From Ashinkailepas kermadecensis (lineage: Eukaryota > Arthropoda > Thecostraca > Neolepadidae): 64,000 bases of DNA. The stretch covers positions 1 to 64,000 of the forward strand of contig JAOTOM010002702.1 of the NCBI GenBank assembly GCA_034440615.1, written 5' to 3'. Under the pieces are notes generated by a model. That model worked only from the letters and a program-made list of their open reading frames with translations, was not told the DNA's origin and did no database searches. A program made the position numbers and the translations under genes. This document shows, one piece after another, positions 45,060 to 58,020 of the stretch; positions within the stretch are counted from its first letter, which is position 1, and the number at the start of each line of letters is the position of its first letter.

Positions 45060-47060
45060 CTTCTTCTTGCAAATTATAGGCCTCCTCTCGTGTCTTAGGG
45101 GTTTCGTCTCATTTCCTGGAGCCTCTTTAGCGGTTTTGGATGTCTCCTCGTGTGTCCTACCCTCCTCCATATTCAATGGCCCTCCTCTCCCGTCTTAGAG
45201 GGCCTCCTCCTACATCCTGGGGCCCCTTTAGCATGTCGTGGGGCTTCTTCTCATGTTCCAGGGGCATTCTCTGCCAAATTAGGGCCACCCTGCCACGCCT
45301 CGTGGGCCTCAATTGTCCTGGCAAAGCCTTACCCGTCTTGAGGGGATCTTCAATTTTGGAAACCTCACCTCCTTCCATACCTGCCTCCACCTCCCATCTT
45401 AAGGGCCTCCTCTCATTTCCTGGGAGCTCAGTCCGGTCTTCGGGGACTCATTCGACCCTGGAGACATCCTACTCCGTCTTGAGGGACTCCTCTCGAGTCC
45501 GGCAGGGGACTCCTTTTCTCTTCTAGAGGTTTTTTTTCTTCAAATTAGGGGCCTCCTCTTACGTCTTGGGGGGCCTCCTGCTCTGCGTTTTGATTCGATC
45601 TTTGCCAATTTTATCTTTGCCCATTCGATCTTTGCCTCTCATATCTCCTGGTGGACTCCTCTTCTCTCCCAGGTGCCTCATCCTCCAAATTACAAGCAAC
45701 TTTTCCTATCTCAGTTGCCTTGCCATTTCCTGGGGACCTTCTTACCCGTCTTGGAGCCCTCTTTCTCGCCTGGGAGCATCCTCTTATCTAATGGTCTTTC
45801 TCTCCTATTTTAGGGGCCTCCTCGTTCATCATGGGGTCTCATTTCCAATCCTGTGTTGTTCTCTTCCGAATTAGGTGTCTCCTACCACGTTTCTGGATCA
45901 TCATTTTCTATCTTGGTGGAACCTTACCCATTTTGGGGCCTGCTTTTGCGTCTCCGAAACCAAATATCGTATCCACTGGCTTTCTCTTCCGTCTTAGTGC
46001 CTCCTCTCATTTTCTGGGGCCTCCCTTCCCGTATTGGGGCCTCCTTTGCAATCATGGGGCCTCCTTTGCAATCATGAGGCCTCCTTTGCAATCCTGGGGG
46101 CCTCCTTTGTAATCATGGGGGCCTCCTTTGCAATCCTGGGGGGCCTCAATTCGCAATCCTGGTGGCCTCCTTTGCAATCCTAGGTACCCCTTTTGTAATC
46201 CTCTCGGCCTCCTTTGCAATCCTGGGGGCCTCCTTTGCAATCCTGGGGCCTCCTTTGCAATCCTGGGGGCCTCCTTTGCAATCCTAGGGGGCCCTTTTGG
46301 AATCCTCTGTGCCTCCTTTGCAATCCTAGGGGCCTCATTTGCAATCCTAGGGGTCTCCTTTGCGATCCTGGGGGCCTCCGTTCCAATTGTTGACACTGTC
46401 TTGATTTGTCGGGCCTCCTATCCTCTCCTAGGTTACTCCTTTCCCAAATTAGGGGCCTCCTCTCACGTCTTGGAGGCCTCCTCACCCGTGTTTAGAGCCT
46501 CATTATCCTCTTAGCAGGGTGCTTTTGCGTCATAGTCCCAAATCTTCTCTCCTAGGGTCCTCCTCTTCCAAAATATGGTCCTCATCTGGCTGGTCTCAGC
46601 GGCCTTCTCTCATTTCTGCGCAGACCTTCTTACCATCTTGGGGCTCCCTCTTGCGTCCGGATAAATATATCCTATCATTCCTTATTTTCTATTGTAGGGG
46701 CCTCCTCTTCCATCTTAGGGGCCTCGTTTTCCAAATTAAGAATATCCTGCCACTCATCGGAAGCCTTCTTGTCTAACTTGGGTGGCTTCTTGCCCGTCTC
46801 GGTGGCATCCTTTTCGTCCTGGGGCCTGCTCCCAATCTCTGTCCTACGCCTCTTATAGGCACCTGATTATATTTCCCGGGGGCCTCGTTGCCAATCCTGG
46901 GGCCTCCTTGACAGCATGATCATCTGGCTCGTCGGCCTCCTTGCTCCCCCTTTTTTCCCTGTGCATTTCCGGATAGGGGCCTCCTCAAATTTCAGGGGGT
47001 GGGGCAGTCTCACGGCAGGGGGCGACTTCCTCCTCTCCCCCCGGTGGCGACGCCCCTGCC
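45060..47060. repeat. GGGGCCTCCT minisatellite
   Basis: A drifting ~25-31-base unit built on GGGGCCTCCTCTC spans 2 kb. At about 46,030-46,380 it becomes a near-homogeneous 21-22-base array (GGGGGCCTCCTTTGCAATCCT), implying recent expansion. It ends near 47,053 in GGCGACGCCCCTGCC, which resembles the CAGGGGCGTCG terminus of the large transposon family. Long open frames here are periodicity artefacts. Confidence 0.85.
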
Positions 47061-47567
47061 GTGGGATAATCCTTAGAAAGTTCATCACACCGTCTTCACC
47101 CTAGGGCAGTCCTCACAGTTATGTATCATGCAATCACGGTTTTCCGTGCTACACACAGCGTGATCGAGGAGGTCTTCGAGACCAGGAAGGCCGAGAGCGG
47201 AGATGAGCAGTTTCGGATTTTGATGATAAGTGCACACGCACACCGAGCGCGTCCCACTGCTACCTGCCAAGACGCAATGCTTCGGACGAAGGGTAGCAAA
47301 GGTTAAGAAGCCGGTGCGAGGGTTTTCAGGGTTCTCCTTGTATAGATCGTATATCGCACACATGTTTCCCAAAACAAACCTTTTATGAACTCTACCTTTC
47401 GTCCCATCAGCCTGTCGCACCGTGACACAGTCAGTCTTGCCGAGACACATGCCGCTGATCTGGTCAGACACATAAAATAGCTTTGCTTTCACCTTGTCTG
47501 CGTCCGACACGCTCAGAGATTGCCTTGCTTCACAGGCAGCACGGTCAGCCAGAATGAGCAGTGAGCA

Positions 47568-49470
47568 CCCTAGTGGAAAAATCCTACAGGATTGTCCTGC
47601 ACAATTGTGCAGGACAGCGTCTTGAGGGATCCTGCAGGATTCTGTGTGAGATATTGATACAAGGATACTACAGGATCCTGCAGGATCCTGCCCATAAATC
47701 CTGCAGGATCCTTCACATAGATCCTGTCGGATTCAGAACTGTCCTGCATGATCCTTCACATAAATCATGCAGCATCCTTCACATGAATCCTGCAGGATCC
47801 TTCACATGAATCCTGCAGGATCCTTCACATAAATCCTGCAGGATCCTTCACATAAATCCTGCAGGATCCTTCACATAAATCCTGTAGGACCTAGGGCTGT
47901 CCTGCAGGATTATGCGCATAAATCCTGCAGAATCCTTCATATAAATCCTGCAGAATCCTTCACATAAATCCTGCAGAATCCTTCACATAAATCCTGTCAT
48001 CCAGGACTGTCCTGCATGATCCTGCACATAAATCCTGCCGAATCCACTGTAGCGCCTAGGTGCGTGTACAGGCGTAGGATCTGGGAAAACCACCAGGGAG
48101 AAAAGGTACTATGGTGATGACAGGTAATGGATGAGAGGTACCGTGGTAGTGTTCAGGTAATGAAAGAAAGGTAATGCTGGTTAGTCTTAAGCCAGAGAGG
48201 TCCTGTCGCCAATTGGTGCTATCTAAGCGTAGTCGACCTCCAGAGAGATGATCCCAGAGACACAAGATGGGACATTTGTATGCCGGCACAATAGGTAACC
48301 GAACAGTTGAAGCCTGAAACCTAGTTATTACATTGAAGAACGAAGATATCGAAAAGTACATGCATTTGTGAAAGCGTACAGGTCAGTCAGTTGAGTGAAG
48401 TAGACAGCTATTATGGCAGATGGCTATTGGACACAGGGCATTAGATATAAGCAGAGAAACAAACTATAATTGACATGGTTAAGCACGATTAATGACACTG
48501 TCATCTTACATCAAAGGGTGAACCTTAAGTACACCACATCGTCTAATAGATGGCAGCACTCATGCACAGCAGTCAACCGCCAAGCATGCTGGTGCTCTCA
48601 CTCGCGCTCCGCTACACCACAACTGTCCTGCAGGATCCATCACATACACCTTGTAGGATCCAGGGCCGTCCTGGAGGATCATGCGCATAAATCCTGTAGA
48701 ATCTTTCACATAAATCCTGTCAGATCTAGAGCTGTCCTGCATGATCCTGCACATAAATCCTACAGGATCCTTCACATAAATCCTGTCGCATCCAGGGCTG
48801 TCCTGCAGGATTCTTTACATCAATCCTGTTGGATCCATGATCGTCCTGCAGGATCCTGCATACAAATTGAATGGGAGCCTACCGGATCTTGTGGTGTCCT
48901 GCATATAAATCATACAGGGTCCTGCACATAAATCCTACACGTTCCTGAACATAAATCCTACAGCACGTAAGTTTTGCTGGATCCTGCATGTGAATCACAC
49001 TTCATCCTGTACCTGAATGGTACATGACCCTTCATGGTTTTGTGAAGGATCTTGCATGATTATTGTCAGAATTCTGTACAATAAACCACATGATCATGTA
49101 CAGCACTCGAACCTTCTCGGAGGGGTGCCTCTTCCCGGCCGAAGGGGCGCCAGTTTCCATAGGGCAGGAGCACATGCTCCCAGTTCCCCTCCCAAGATAT
49201 GTTACTGAAAATTGCATCACATCAAACCTTTAAGACGGACCTGAATAGTTATCTGTAAAATCCTGCAGGACAGTCATGCATGCCATTGGAATCCTGCAGG
49301 ACAGTCATGCATGACATTACAATCCTGTAGGACAGCTTTCTATATTTCTCAAATCCTGCAGGGTTGTCCTGCAGGATCGCATGTCTGTGCAGGAGTGTCT
49401 GCGGAAATGTGCAGGATCCTGTAGGATCGTGGGGATTTTCTGAGAATCCTGTAGGACTTTTTCACTAGGG
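47568..49470. mobile_element. TIR-bounded minisatellite element (CCTGCAGG repeats)
   Basis: The ends are CCCTAGTGGAAAAATCCTAC and, inverted, CCCTAGTGAAAAAGTCCTAC, both continuing AGGATT. The flanks suggest a 2-bp TSD (CA on the plus strand). The interior is a tandem array of a ~23-24-base unit, ATCCTGCAGGATCCTTCACA plus TAA, whose core CCTGCAGG is self-complementary. No protein is encoded except in the inserted LTR region, which also has none. It interrupts an ORF that closes perfectly when the element is removed. Confidence 0.8.
48048..48616. mobile_element. Solo LTR
   Basis: A 569-bp insert starts TGTAGCG and ends CGCTACA, the TG...CA ends of an LTR, between 4-bp copies of CCAC (48,044-48,047 and 48,617-48,620). 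It interrupts the minisatellite array, which resumes on both sides. No internal coding region remains, so it is a solo LTR left by recombination. The family is probably Gypsy- or BEL-like, unproven. Confidence 0.8.
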
Positions 49471-49600
49471 CACTGGTCACCCAAACACGGCGTCACCTGA
49501 TGTGTGTGCCCTTCTTGATATTTCACTACATTCGCATATGTTTTATTTTCGTGATGCAAGCAATGGTTGTGCGAATGGTTTCTCGGTCATCATAATGTGA

Positions 49601-50262
49601 TTGCAGTGTTGCGGGTGCTTCTCTCTCCTTGTAATTCATCGCAAGGTATAACTTATAAATCGTCTACCACCACAATTTGGGAAAATGTTGTCATTTATTT
49701 TTAACCTTTGATATCACGAGTTCGAATACTTCTGCAACACAACACTCAGGCTCAGATAACCAACATTCTCATCCCAGCACGAGCCTTGAACGTGAACAGA
49801 CTTATATTTCAGTGATTTACCGTTTTACACACATATTAAAACAGGCCACGATACACTAGCTAAAAAATAACCATGCATGCCTAACTTAGTTAATATTGGT
49901 AATTAACTTTATTTAAATAGTTTTAAGTTAATTAATTCAGTAAGTAATTACGTTAATGCTGGACCGTTAGCTGACCCCTGTTCTGAGGCGTATTCGTGAC
50001 ACGCTCTTTCTCCACCTGGTTCCAGACACATGTCTGGAGCTAAATGAAGCTCCTCCCCATGCGACGTGTGCTGCGGGCTGAGGCCATCTCAACGGGCGTC
50101 TCGATATCCTAGTTGGTGGCTGCGCCGACCGCCCGAATTGCAATGGTAGAAGACCACCACACAGGTCAATCTAATGTTACGCCGCTGCGGCTTCACTGGG
50201 GCGGCACGCTCTCTGCGAGATCGAACATCATGACATCACTGCCGTGGTCACTGTTCGCCACC
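49601..50262. other. AT-rich then GC-richer stretch with no recognised gene
   Basis: 49,860-49,960 is AT-rich with AATTAA repeats. 49,980-50,262 is GC-richer. No coding signature. Confidence 0.4.
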
Positions 50263-50935
50263 CAGGGGCGTCGATTTGTATCCTTTTGCGGGGGCCATGG
50301 CCCCACCAATGCTGATCTTGGCCCCCCCACCCCCAATGTTGATTTGACCCCCCCCAATAACCCATGCTATTTTTATGCTGATAAAAAGCTAAAGGAAAAA
50401 AAGAAGAAAAACACTGTGTTAGGTAGATAAAAAACTTAGTTGATGTTAACCAGCACATTTTGTACCGAAAAAGAACAGATTTGGATTAGATAGTGGACTG
50501 AGTATCCAACTTTTGCTACACAATTCAAAATTATGTGCAAACAAAACAAAATAGCTCGATTTCCCTCCACTGTGCGAGGCAAACTTACAGCATAAAATGT
50601 TAAGATTCGCTTATGATGCATTTTAAACCAGATTGTCTTTTTAAAAAATGTTAAGCCACAAGACAACCATTGGATTGTCATACTGATGTTTGTACACACC
50701 ACCAATGGCAAAAACACACGCATATGAGCTTAAACAGGAAAATATCCATTCTTAATCTCCAGTCATTGTCAAACTTGCATTGTCCAGTGAACAACAATGA
50801 CAATCATCATTGAGATTGTGGATATGCAAACTATAATTATCTTCAGCAGCCCACCTATCACACCATCAGCTTGATATTTACCTAGGTACCTACCTACATG
50901 CCCAATGACAATGCATGCATTCAATATTGATATGG

Positions 50936-51102
50936 AGGGGACGAATGGTCTAGTGGTAAGATGCTCGTCTCACAATCCAAAGATTGTGGGTTCGAGTCTC
51001 ACCTGTCGCTACTCTTCGCCCGCGACCAATCGGCGTGAGAGATTGGCGACGCTATATGACTCAACGGTCGACGTGTCGTAAAAACCCAATAACCAACCAA
51101 CC
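50936..51102 (+). repeat. Full-length tRNA-derived SINE in copy B
   Basis: It has box A (TGGTCTAGTGGTAAGATG) and box B (GGGTTCGAGTCTCAC) in tRNA-like spacing, a 3' region GCGTGAGAGATTGGCGACGC, and a CCAACC-rich tail. Flanking 13-mers AATATTGATATGG (50,923-50,935) and AATATTGATACGG (51,103-51,115) form the TSD. Copy A has the empty site at about 4,963-4,975. The tRNA head lacks pairing acceptor ends, so it is not a tRNA gene. Confidence 0.93.
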
Positions 51103-52132
51103 AATATTGATACGGGGAAAAACGAGAGCCATGTGTGGGCAAATCTGCCAGCTTATGATACCATGACAGAGAAAAGTCAGCAAGAAGCTGCATGGCCACT
51201 GCATTGTAATTGGTATTCCTAAAAGAATAAAAAAGAAAGCTATGGCTCACATGACTTTTAAGGAAACCTTATAGTCATACAAGACCAATGCTATACAAGA
51301 AATAGCCTTGACAAGACCAATGTCTCGTACGCCGCAAACACACCATTATTAAACGCCGCAAAAATACCATTATTTTAAAAGGTACACCAAAGTTCGCCTT
51401 GAAAGCTTGATGACGTCACAGGTTTTTATTCGTATATTGCAGAAATTGGTAGCCTCAGGCAAGTTTCAATTTCACTGCACATGGGTGGGGGAGTGATTTT
51501 TTTCAGGCGAACCGAACCACCGAGGTCATTTGCGCCACCTTTGAAGCGAGTACGCTACATGTCTGACTATAAAAGCGGGTGTTTGCGATCAAGGTGCAGG
51601 CATGTGGACGTTTACGTAACGGGAATTTTACGTTATAGTTTGTGTGATATTTTAGGCGCTGAAGGCGGGGCTTGGATGGGGACACCCCCCTAATGTCTAG
51701 ATGGCAGGGGCGTCGATTTGTATCCTTTTGTGAGGGCCAGGGCCCCACCAATGTTGATCTTGGTCCCCCAATTTTGATTTGGGCCCCCCAAGAACATATG
51801 CTATTTTTATGCTGATAAAAAAGTTTAAGGAAAAAAGAAGAAAAACACCATGCTAGGTACATAGAAAATGTAGTTGATGTTAACCAGCACATTTTGTAAG
51901 GAAAAAAACAGATTTGGGTTAGATAGTGGACTGACTCTCCACCTTTTGCTACAAAATTCAAAATGGTGTGCACAAAAACCAATTGTCATTGTCAAACTTG
52001 CATACAATCCAGTCCCGTGAACAACAATCAGTTATCATTGAGAGTGTGGATGTACAAACTATAATTAACCTCAACAGCCCACTCATCACACTATCAGCTT
52101 GATATTTACCTGGTACCTAGGCACCTAGGTAC

Positions 52133-52222
52133 ATGCTGCAGAAAGACTTAGAAGAGCTTGTGAAGTGGTCCAAAAATGGCAACTTAAATTAAATTTTGAT
52201 AAGTGCAAAATCATGCATGTAT
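52133..52222 (+). pseudogene. Captured LINE reverse-transcriptase fragment in copy B
   Basis: The counterpart of 6,001-6,092 (LQKDLEELVKWSK), with small indels. It again precedes an internal terminus. Confidence 0.7.
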
Positions 52223-55200
52223 GAGGGGCGTCGATTTGTATCCTTTTATGGGGGCTATGGCCCCACCAATGTTGATCTTGCCCCCCCATGTTGATTTGGG
52301 CCCCCCAATAACCTATGCTATTTTATGCTGATAAGAAAGCTAAAGGGAAAAAATGAAAAACACCATGCTAAGTAGAAACATTGATGTTAACCAGCACATT
52401 TTGTACTGAATAGAAACAGATTTGGATTAGATAGTGGACTGACTCTCCACCTTTTGCTGAAAAATGTAAAATTGTGTGCAAAAACAAACAAAATAGCTGG
52501 AATTCCCTCCACTGTGGAAGTACAGCTTACATCTTTCTGGGTTGGTTGGTTGGTTATTTGGGTTTACGGCCGCATTGACTGCGTTGGTCATACAGCGCCC
52601 ATACAACTTTTCTTGTTCCCACCTTAAAGCACAATAATACCCAAAAGTGTCCGAGAACAAAATTTACAACCATGTTCACAAAAAATTTTTTTTTTTTCTC
52701 TCAAAATCAGCTTAGGTCAGGTTAGGCTCGGTTAGGTTTCTTTTTTAAGGTTGAGAATTTTCAGAAAATAAATTAAGTGACATTTAAATTTAGTTTATTT
52801 TTTGTTCTCAAAAGATAGGTTAGGGTAGGCTAGGTTAGGTTTTGTTGTATTAACACAAAAGCATCGATGTTTATGCTATGCTACCGAACTCAAAGCCCTT
52901 TTTGACATTATTTTGCTCAAAACCTGAAAAGTAAGCACAGAAAATAAGTGGGTCCAATCATCTTAGTCACCTTCATAAACATGGTATTCTGCATATTTGT
53001 TCTTTGTTTTAAAGGAAAAAAAGAACACCTTAGACTGCAAGGTTACCACATGATTTGCAATTTTTTTGGGAAACTTTTTTGGAATTAAAAAAAAAAAAGT
53101 TTTCCAACTTGAAAAGCCTAAACTAACCTAACTTAACCAAACCTAACCCATTTGCTTGCTATATATGGAGGCAAATGTGTGTAAAAACTTGCCTTGTTAC
53201 CACCTTAAAGCACAATACTACCGATTTGGCTAGGTTAGGCTAGTTTAATTGTTTACCTTGGAAAAATTGTTCAATCATTTTCAAAAATAAAATAAAATCG
53301 GAAATTTTCCTTCAAAAGCAGCTGACATTAGGTTCGGGTAAGTTAGGTTCGGTTGTTCAATTTATAAAATTTTCAGAGTATATATTGCTGAATTTTTGTT
53401 TCTATTTTTTTATCCAAAGCAGAGGTGTCGATTTGTATCGATAGACAATAGCGCGCATTAAATGTCACAAATCGTGATGGGCGTTCCTCAGAACATCCAA
53501 CATCGTAACATCCAACGAAAAAATTCCAGTTAAAGAAATTCCAGTGCCTAAAGTCTAAATTTGAGGTTACAGTGACAAATGTGACGGAGGTAAGACATTT
53601 GTGGTGCAATTGCGCGCAGTGTTTAATCCGGAGGCCAATCTCATGTGACGTCGTACTGATTCGTTTTTTGTACTTCGCACATTCCTATGTATCTGCGGAT
53701 TGGTGTGATTTTAAATAGTGAATAAATAGCTTGCTGATATTTAATTCCCAAAGGAACAGTAGTTGAAGAAGTTGGCAGGTAAGCTTGAAAAAGTCCAGTC
53801 CATGCTTTTTTTTATTTGTGCTCAGGGTTTCCATGTTAATATCACATAACTACCACGTTTGTCTTCAAGAAGAGCTGCTTTTAGTTTACTGTTATTAATA
53901 TTTTCATTCCACTGCTCTTAGTGCCCTTTCTGCCCAGGATTGGGGCACCTAGTGTTGCATTTCCGTCCAGGGGTTGGCACACCTTTTGGTAAATTTACAG
54001 CTTAAGGTAATTTCTGATTAATTTTTTTTCCATGCAATGTTTAGGAAGGTGATGAACATGATGTTACTGCTCATTTTGGTAAATTTGTGTTTTAAGATGT
54101 TTTATGAATTCGTGGAATGTATCATTTCAACGCAGTGTTTATGAATGTGACTCAGATGATGGGACCACTCATTTTCTATACAAATGCCTACATTTCAGGT
54201 TGTGAGCAAAATCACACCAACAAAAAGCTTTGAATTAGGTGACATAGGGTAAGGTATTTTTTTTAAATAAAAAAAATGCAACATAACCTAACCTAACCTA
54301 GCTTAACCTCCCCTTGGAGAAAAAGAAAACCAAAACATCAAGTTGTAAAAATTTCAAGCAATGTATTTTTTTTACAATTAAAAAATGTAACCCAACTTAA
54401 CCTAATCTAACATAAGCTGCTTTTAAAGAAAAAAAGATATATTTCTTTCAAATTTTGGAACAATTTTTGCAAAAAATGTCGAACTTGCATGCGAACACTT
54501 ATGCAAAAATGCGAACACTTAAACTAATCTAACATCACCAAACATAGCCCATTTGTTTGCTTTATCGAGGCAAATGTGTAACAACTTGCCTTGTTACCAC
54601 CTTAAAGCACAATAATTCTGGTTAGATTAGGTTGGGTTAGGTTTTTTCATTTGTAAAATTTCAAGAAAATAAATTGGTAGATATTTTTCCAATCTTGTTT
54701 TTATAGTTGTTTTCTCCAAGGTCAGGTTAGGCTAGGTTACGTTAAGTTATGTTGAATTTTTAATGTATTTCTTTTCATTGCTATGTTACCTAACTCAAAG
54801 CCCATTTTTAATGTTATTTTGCTCACAACCTGGAAAGTAAGCATTTGCACAGAAACTGAGTTGTGCCATCAGCTTAGTGACATTCATAAACATTGCATTG
54901 GAAATTTAAATAAAAAATATTAATGAAACACATAAAAGGAGAAATGTAATGTCCTTTCCTCTGCAAATGCATGCCTTTCAATTGGGAGTAAAAAATAACA
55001 CCAAAAAAGGGTGTGGAGTAAGGAAATATAGCATGCAAATAATGTTCAAGATGTATGATAACCTTACCTAACATAGTTCAACTTCCCATACAAGAAATTA
55101 ATTGTTGTTAATTTAAATTTTCGAGGCATTTTCTCAACTATTTTAAACTTAAAAAACCTAACCTAAACTTACAACAAAAGCCTAACCTAACCTGACAAAC

Positions 55201-57059
55201 CTAACCCCTTTGTATGCTTCATGGAGGTAAAATGTGTGTAAAACTTGTCTTGTGGTTACCTTAAACTGTGATAATACCTGGCTTTTTGGGTAATTTTTCT
55301 GCTCATGGTACTCTCCGATTTCTTTGAATTTCTTTTTTAATGCAGTGTTTATTAATGTGCTGAACATGATGTAACCGCTCATTTCCTCTGCAGATGCACA
55401 CTTTTCAATTGTGAGGAAAAATAACATGGAAAAGGGGGCTTGGATTTGAGTAATATAGGATGAAAAATATTGTTCAGATATAAAAAAGATGTAACATGAC
55501 CTAACCTAACTTAGCCTAGACTTCCATGCAATAAATTATTATTTTATGCCCAACTCTCCCCCCCCCCAAAAAAAAATTGTTCTAAAACATTTTCAACTTC
55601 AAAAGTCTAACATAACCTAATCTAGCCTGAACCGTTTTTGAAGATTTTTTTTCATTTACTAACTTGCAACAAAAGCCTAACGCAACTAGGCAAAACCTAG
55701 CTCCTTTGAATGATTCGTGGAGGTAAAATGGGTGTAAAACCTGTCTTGTGGTTACCTTAGACTGCAATAATATCTCTTTTTGTGCTACCTGGTGCACGTG
55801 ATGAACCTCCATCTGCATGCTGCATGAGAGCATTGCACTTATTGCTTCACAAAGAACAATAACATGTTGAAAGTACTATATTTTCAGGAATGGAATCCTG
55901 TGCTGATAACATTTTCTGAGTAATAAATTTGCAGATCAGATCTACATCATTTGTGTTAATGAATATGAGAAATTCATAGAAATGCATACACCGGTTTGTG
56001 GACAAGAAGTTATTCTCATGATTTCTGATGTATTGGAAAATGACAAATTTTCATGATGGAAGCAGGCGAAGTTAAAGTACCTATATCTCAATAAGTGGTC
56101 AGTTCACTAACAAGACAGCAAATTCACTCAAATAGCACTCAAAATGCCAGGCGGCCCACTCTTATTGCAAGTTTAAAATCGATGACAGTGCTTTCTTGAA
56201 TCATGTTTAAAGCACATGAAGGAAATGTATTGCTGACACTTGTTAGGAACTGATGTGTGTAACGTTAAGTAACTTTTCTAATGTCCTGATGTTTGTACAC
56301 AAAATATAGCTCACCATTCTAAATAGCATGGGAAGTATGATGCCATATATCATGAGTAATTTATGGTCAAACTGTTATGCAGCAGATTCCCTGCATTGTT
56401 ACTTAGTTATTTGGGCTTTAGGGCACAGACCATGTTGATCACATAGCTCCCTGCATTGTTGTTAACTGATATATCAGTATGTTTGCAAATTCACTTATGA
56501 GTGAATCCATGCCATTCTCACTGGGGTATAAAAGCTACATTATAACATTGCTTCTACAATGCATATAACAGAAACCCATCTCGATTGTCCTACTCACTCA
56601 GGACACCATAGAAGTCAATGAAGCCAATGAAAACCATAGAAGTCAATGAAAATGTTACTTCATCCCCTGCATTGTTAATGGAAACAAGTCTCTTGAACCA
56701 TATGTTATGTCCTTCACAGTGTTGCTCCATCCACCTCCAACTTCAACCCTGACCAAACTTCAGGAGCTCATCCATCTCCAAAGCAGTCTGTTGAAGAAGA
56801 TATGTATTGCAGCATAACTACTGTGACCGGAATTCCATGGTATCCATGTTGCCTTACAATCCATCCTTGCTGATCCATGTAGCAGATGTTTGACTTTCCT
56901 CAAACTGTCTGGATAACTGGGGAGTTGAAATCACATGTGAGTGATGAAACAGATGAACTATTCCTGGATTCTTATGTTGCATCATTGCATGGCACAGTGA
57001 CATACCGAATGGGGAGGGGGAATTGTGGGCAGTTGCCTCACCCCCCCCCCATCCTGATA

Positions 57060-58020
57060 GGTTGTGGGGCCCCCAAGAATCCGCCGAGCTTAGAAAAAAA
57101 ATGCGCTATGCTCCCTAAAAATTTCACTCGGTCCACCAAAAATGGCACCGAGGCTCAGAAAAATCACATTGGGGGCCCCCAAACGTAGCGCAGGGGCCCC
57201 GATAATGACGCTGGGGCCTCAAAAGTTTGCACCTGGGCCCCTGAAAATCACGTTGGGGCCGCAAACAAGTCGTGCCGGGATTCAAGAAAATCACGACGGG
57301 GGCCACAAACGGTCGGGCCGGGGCCTCCTGAAAATCACGCCGAGACCGGGGTACTAAAAATTATCACCCGGGCACCTGAAAATCACGCCAGAGGCCTGAC
57401 AGGTCCCACCGGGGCTCTAAAAGTCTCGTTGAGATCACCCAACAAATGAAGCCGGGTAAATGAAAAACAGTCCGGACACGGAAAATCAATCTGGGATCTC
57501 AACCATAGCTCCAAAAGCCCACAAAACTTGTTGGGCCCCCACAAACGTGTCGTAGCCACCGCAAGGATCACAACAAGTGACGACGGGGCCCGAAAAAATC
57601 GCACTTAGACAAAAAAAAATCACGCCGCTTCTCTTGAAAATCTCACTGGGGCCAAAACGTCGTGCCGGAGCCCCACAAGTTGCAGCTGGCTTCCCAAGTA
57701 CCAATATATACCCGGAATGTCACCTTGCGGACGGAAAAATTGCGTCAAGGATCCACAAAACAAGAAGTCGGACGCCGGAAAATAAACCTGTTTGGGCACC
57801 GGAAAAAACGCACCGAGAGCCAGAAGAATCGTACCGGGTTCCAAAAATAGCCTGCAGGGGGCTTATAAAATAGACTTCATCACAAACACCACAAGGAGAC
57901 TCCATCAAATCGACCAGAACATCGGAATTAAGAATGGGTCCCGAAAGAAAATTATCCGAAGGGCCTTTCTACTCTCGATCGTGCAATCTGCGGAAAAAAA
58001 CACGTTGAGCAGCCGCAGTG
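57060..58020. repeat. Degenerate GC-rich minisatellite inside copy B
   Basis: Colinear with 10,400-11,330 and nearly identical in places (AAGTTTGCACCTGGGCCCCT). It carries a few extra units near 57,560-57,600. Confidence 0.75.

Larger units (their letters stand above)
47085..49600 (-). pseudogene. Conserved Cys-rich protein of unknown function, split by an insertion
   Basis: Two minus-strand pieces form one frame. The upstream piece (49,471 to about 49,595) reads NHSHNHCLHHENKTYANVVK, then a Gln/His-containing part ending TPCLGDQ. The downstream piece (47,085-47,567) reads CSLLILADRAACEARQSLSV, later RPKHCVLAGSSGTRSVCVCT and CSTENRDCMIHNCEDCP. The RPK-VLAG-SGT-SVCVC signature with clustered Cys is, from memory, shared with many uncharacterised, repeat-encoded proteins of animals; its role is unknown to me. 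Excising 47,568-49,470 and one copy of the 2-bp TSD rejoins the frame exactly. There is no initiating Met upstream in frame before a stop at about 49,598, so a 5' exon is probably missing. Confidence 0.7.

Noticed and set aside
45140..46514. Long open frames encoding repetitive proteins
   Set aside because: They arise in several frames and both strands from the minisatellite period.
47590..49465. CRISPR array
   Set aside because: Units are contiguous with no unique spacers of constant length, and the context is eukaryotic repeat DNA.
50936..51010. Functional tRNA gene
   Set aside because: Boxes A and B are present, but the acceptor arms do not pair and the unit continues into a SINE body with a TSD.
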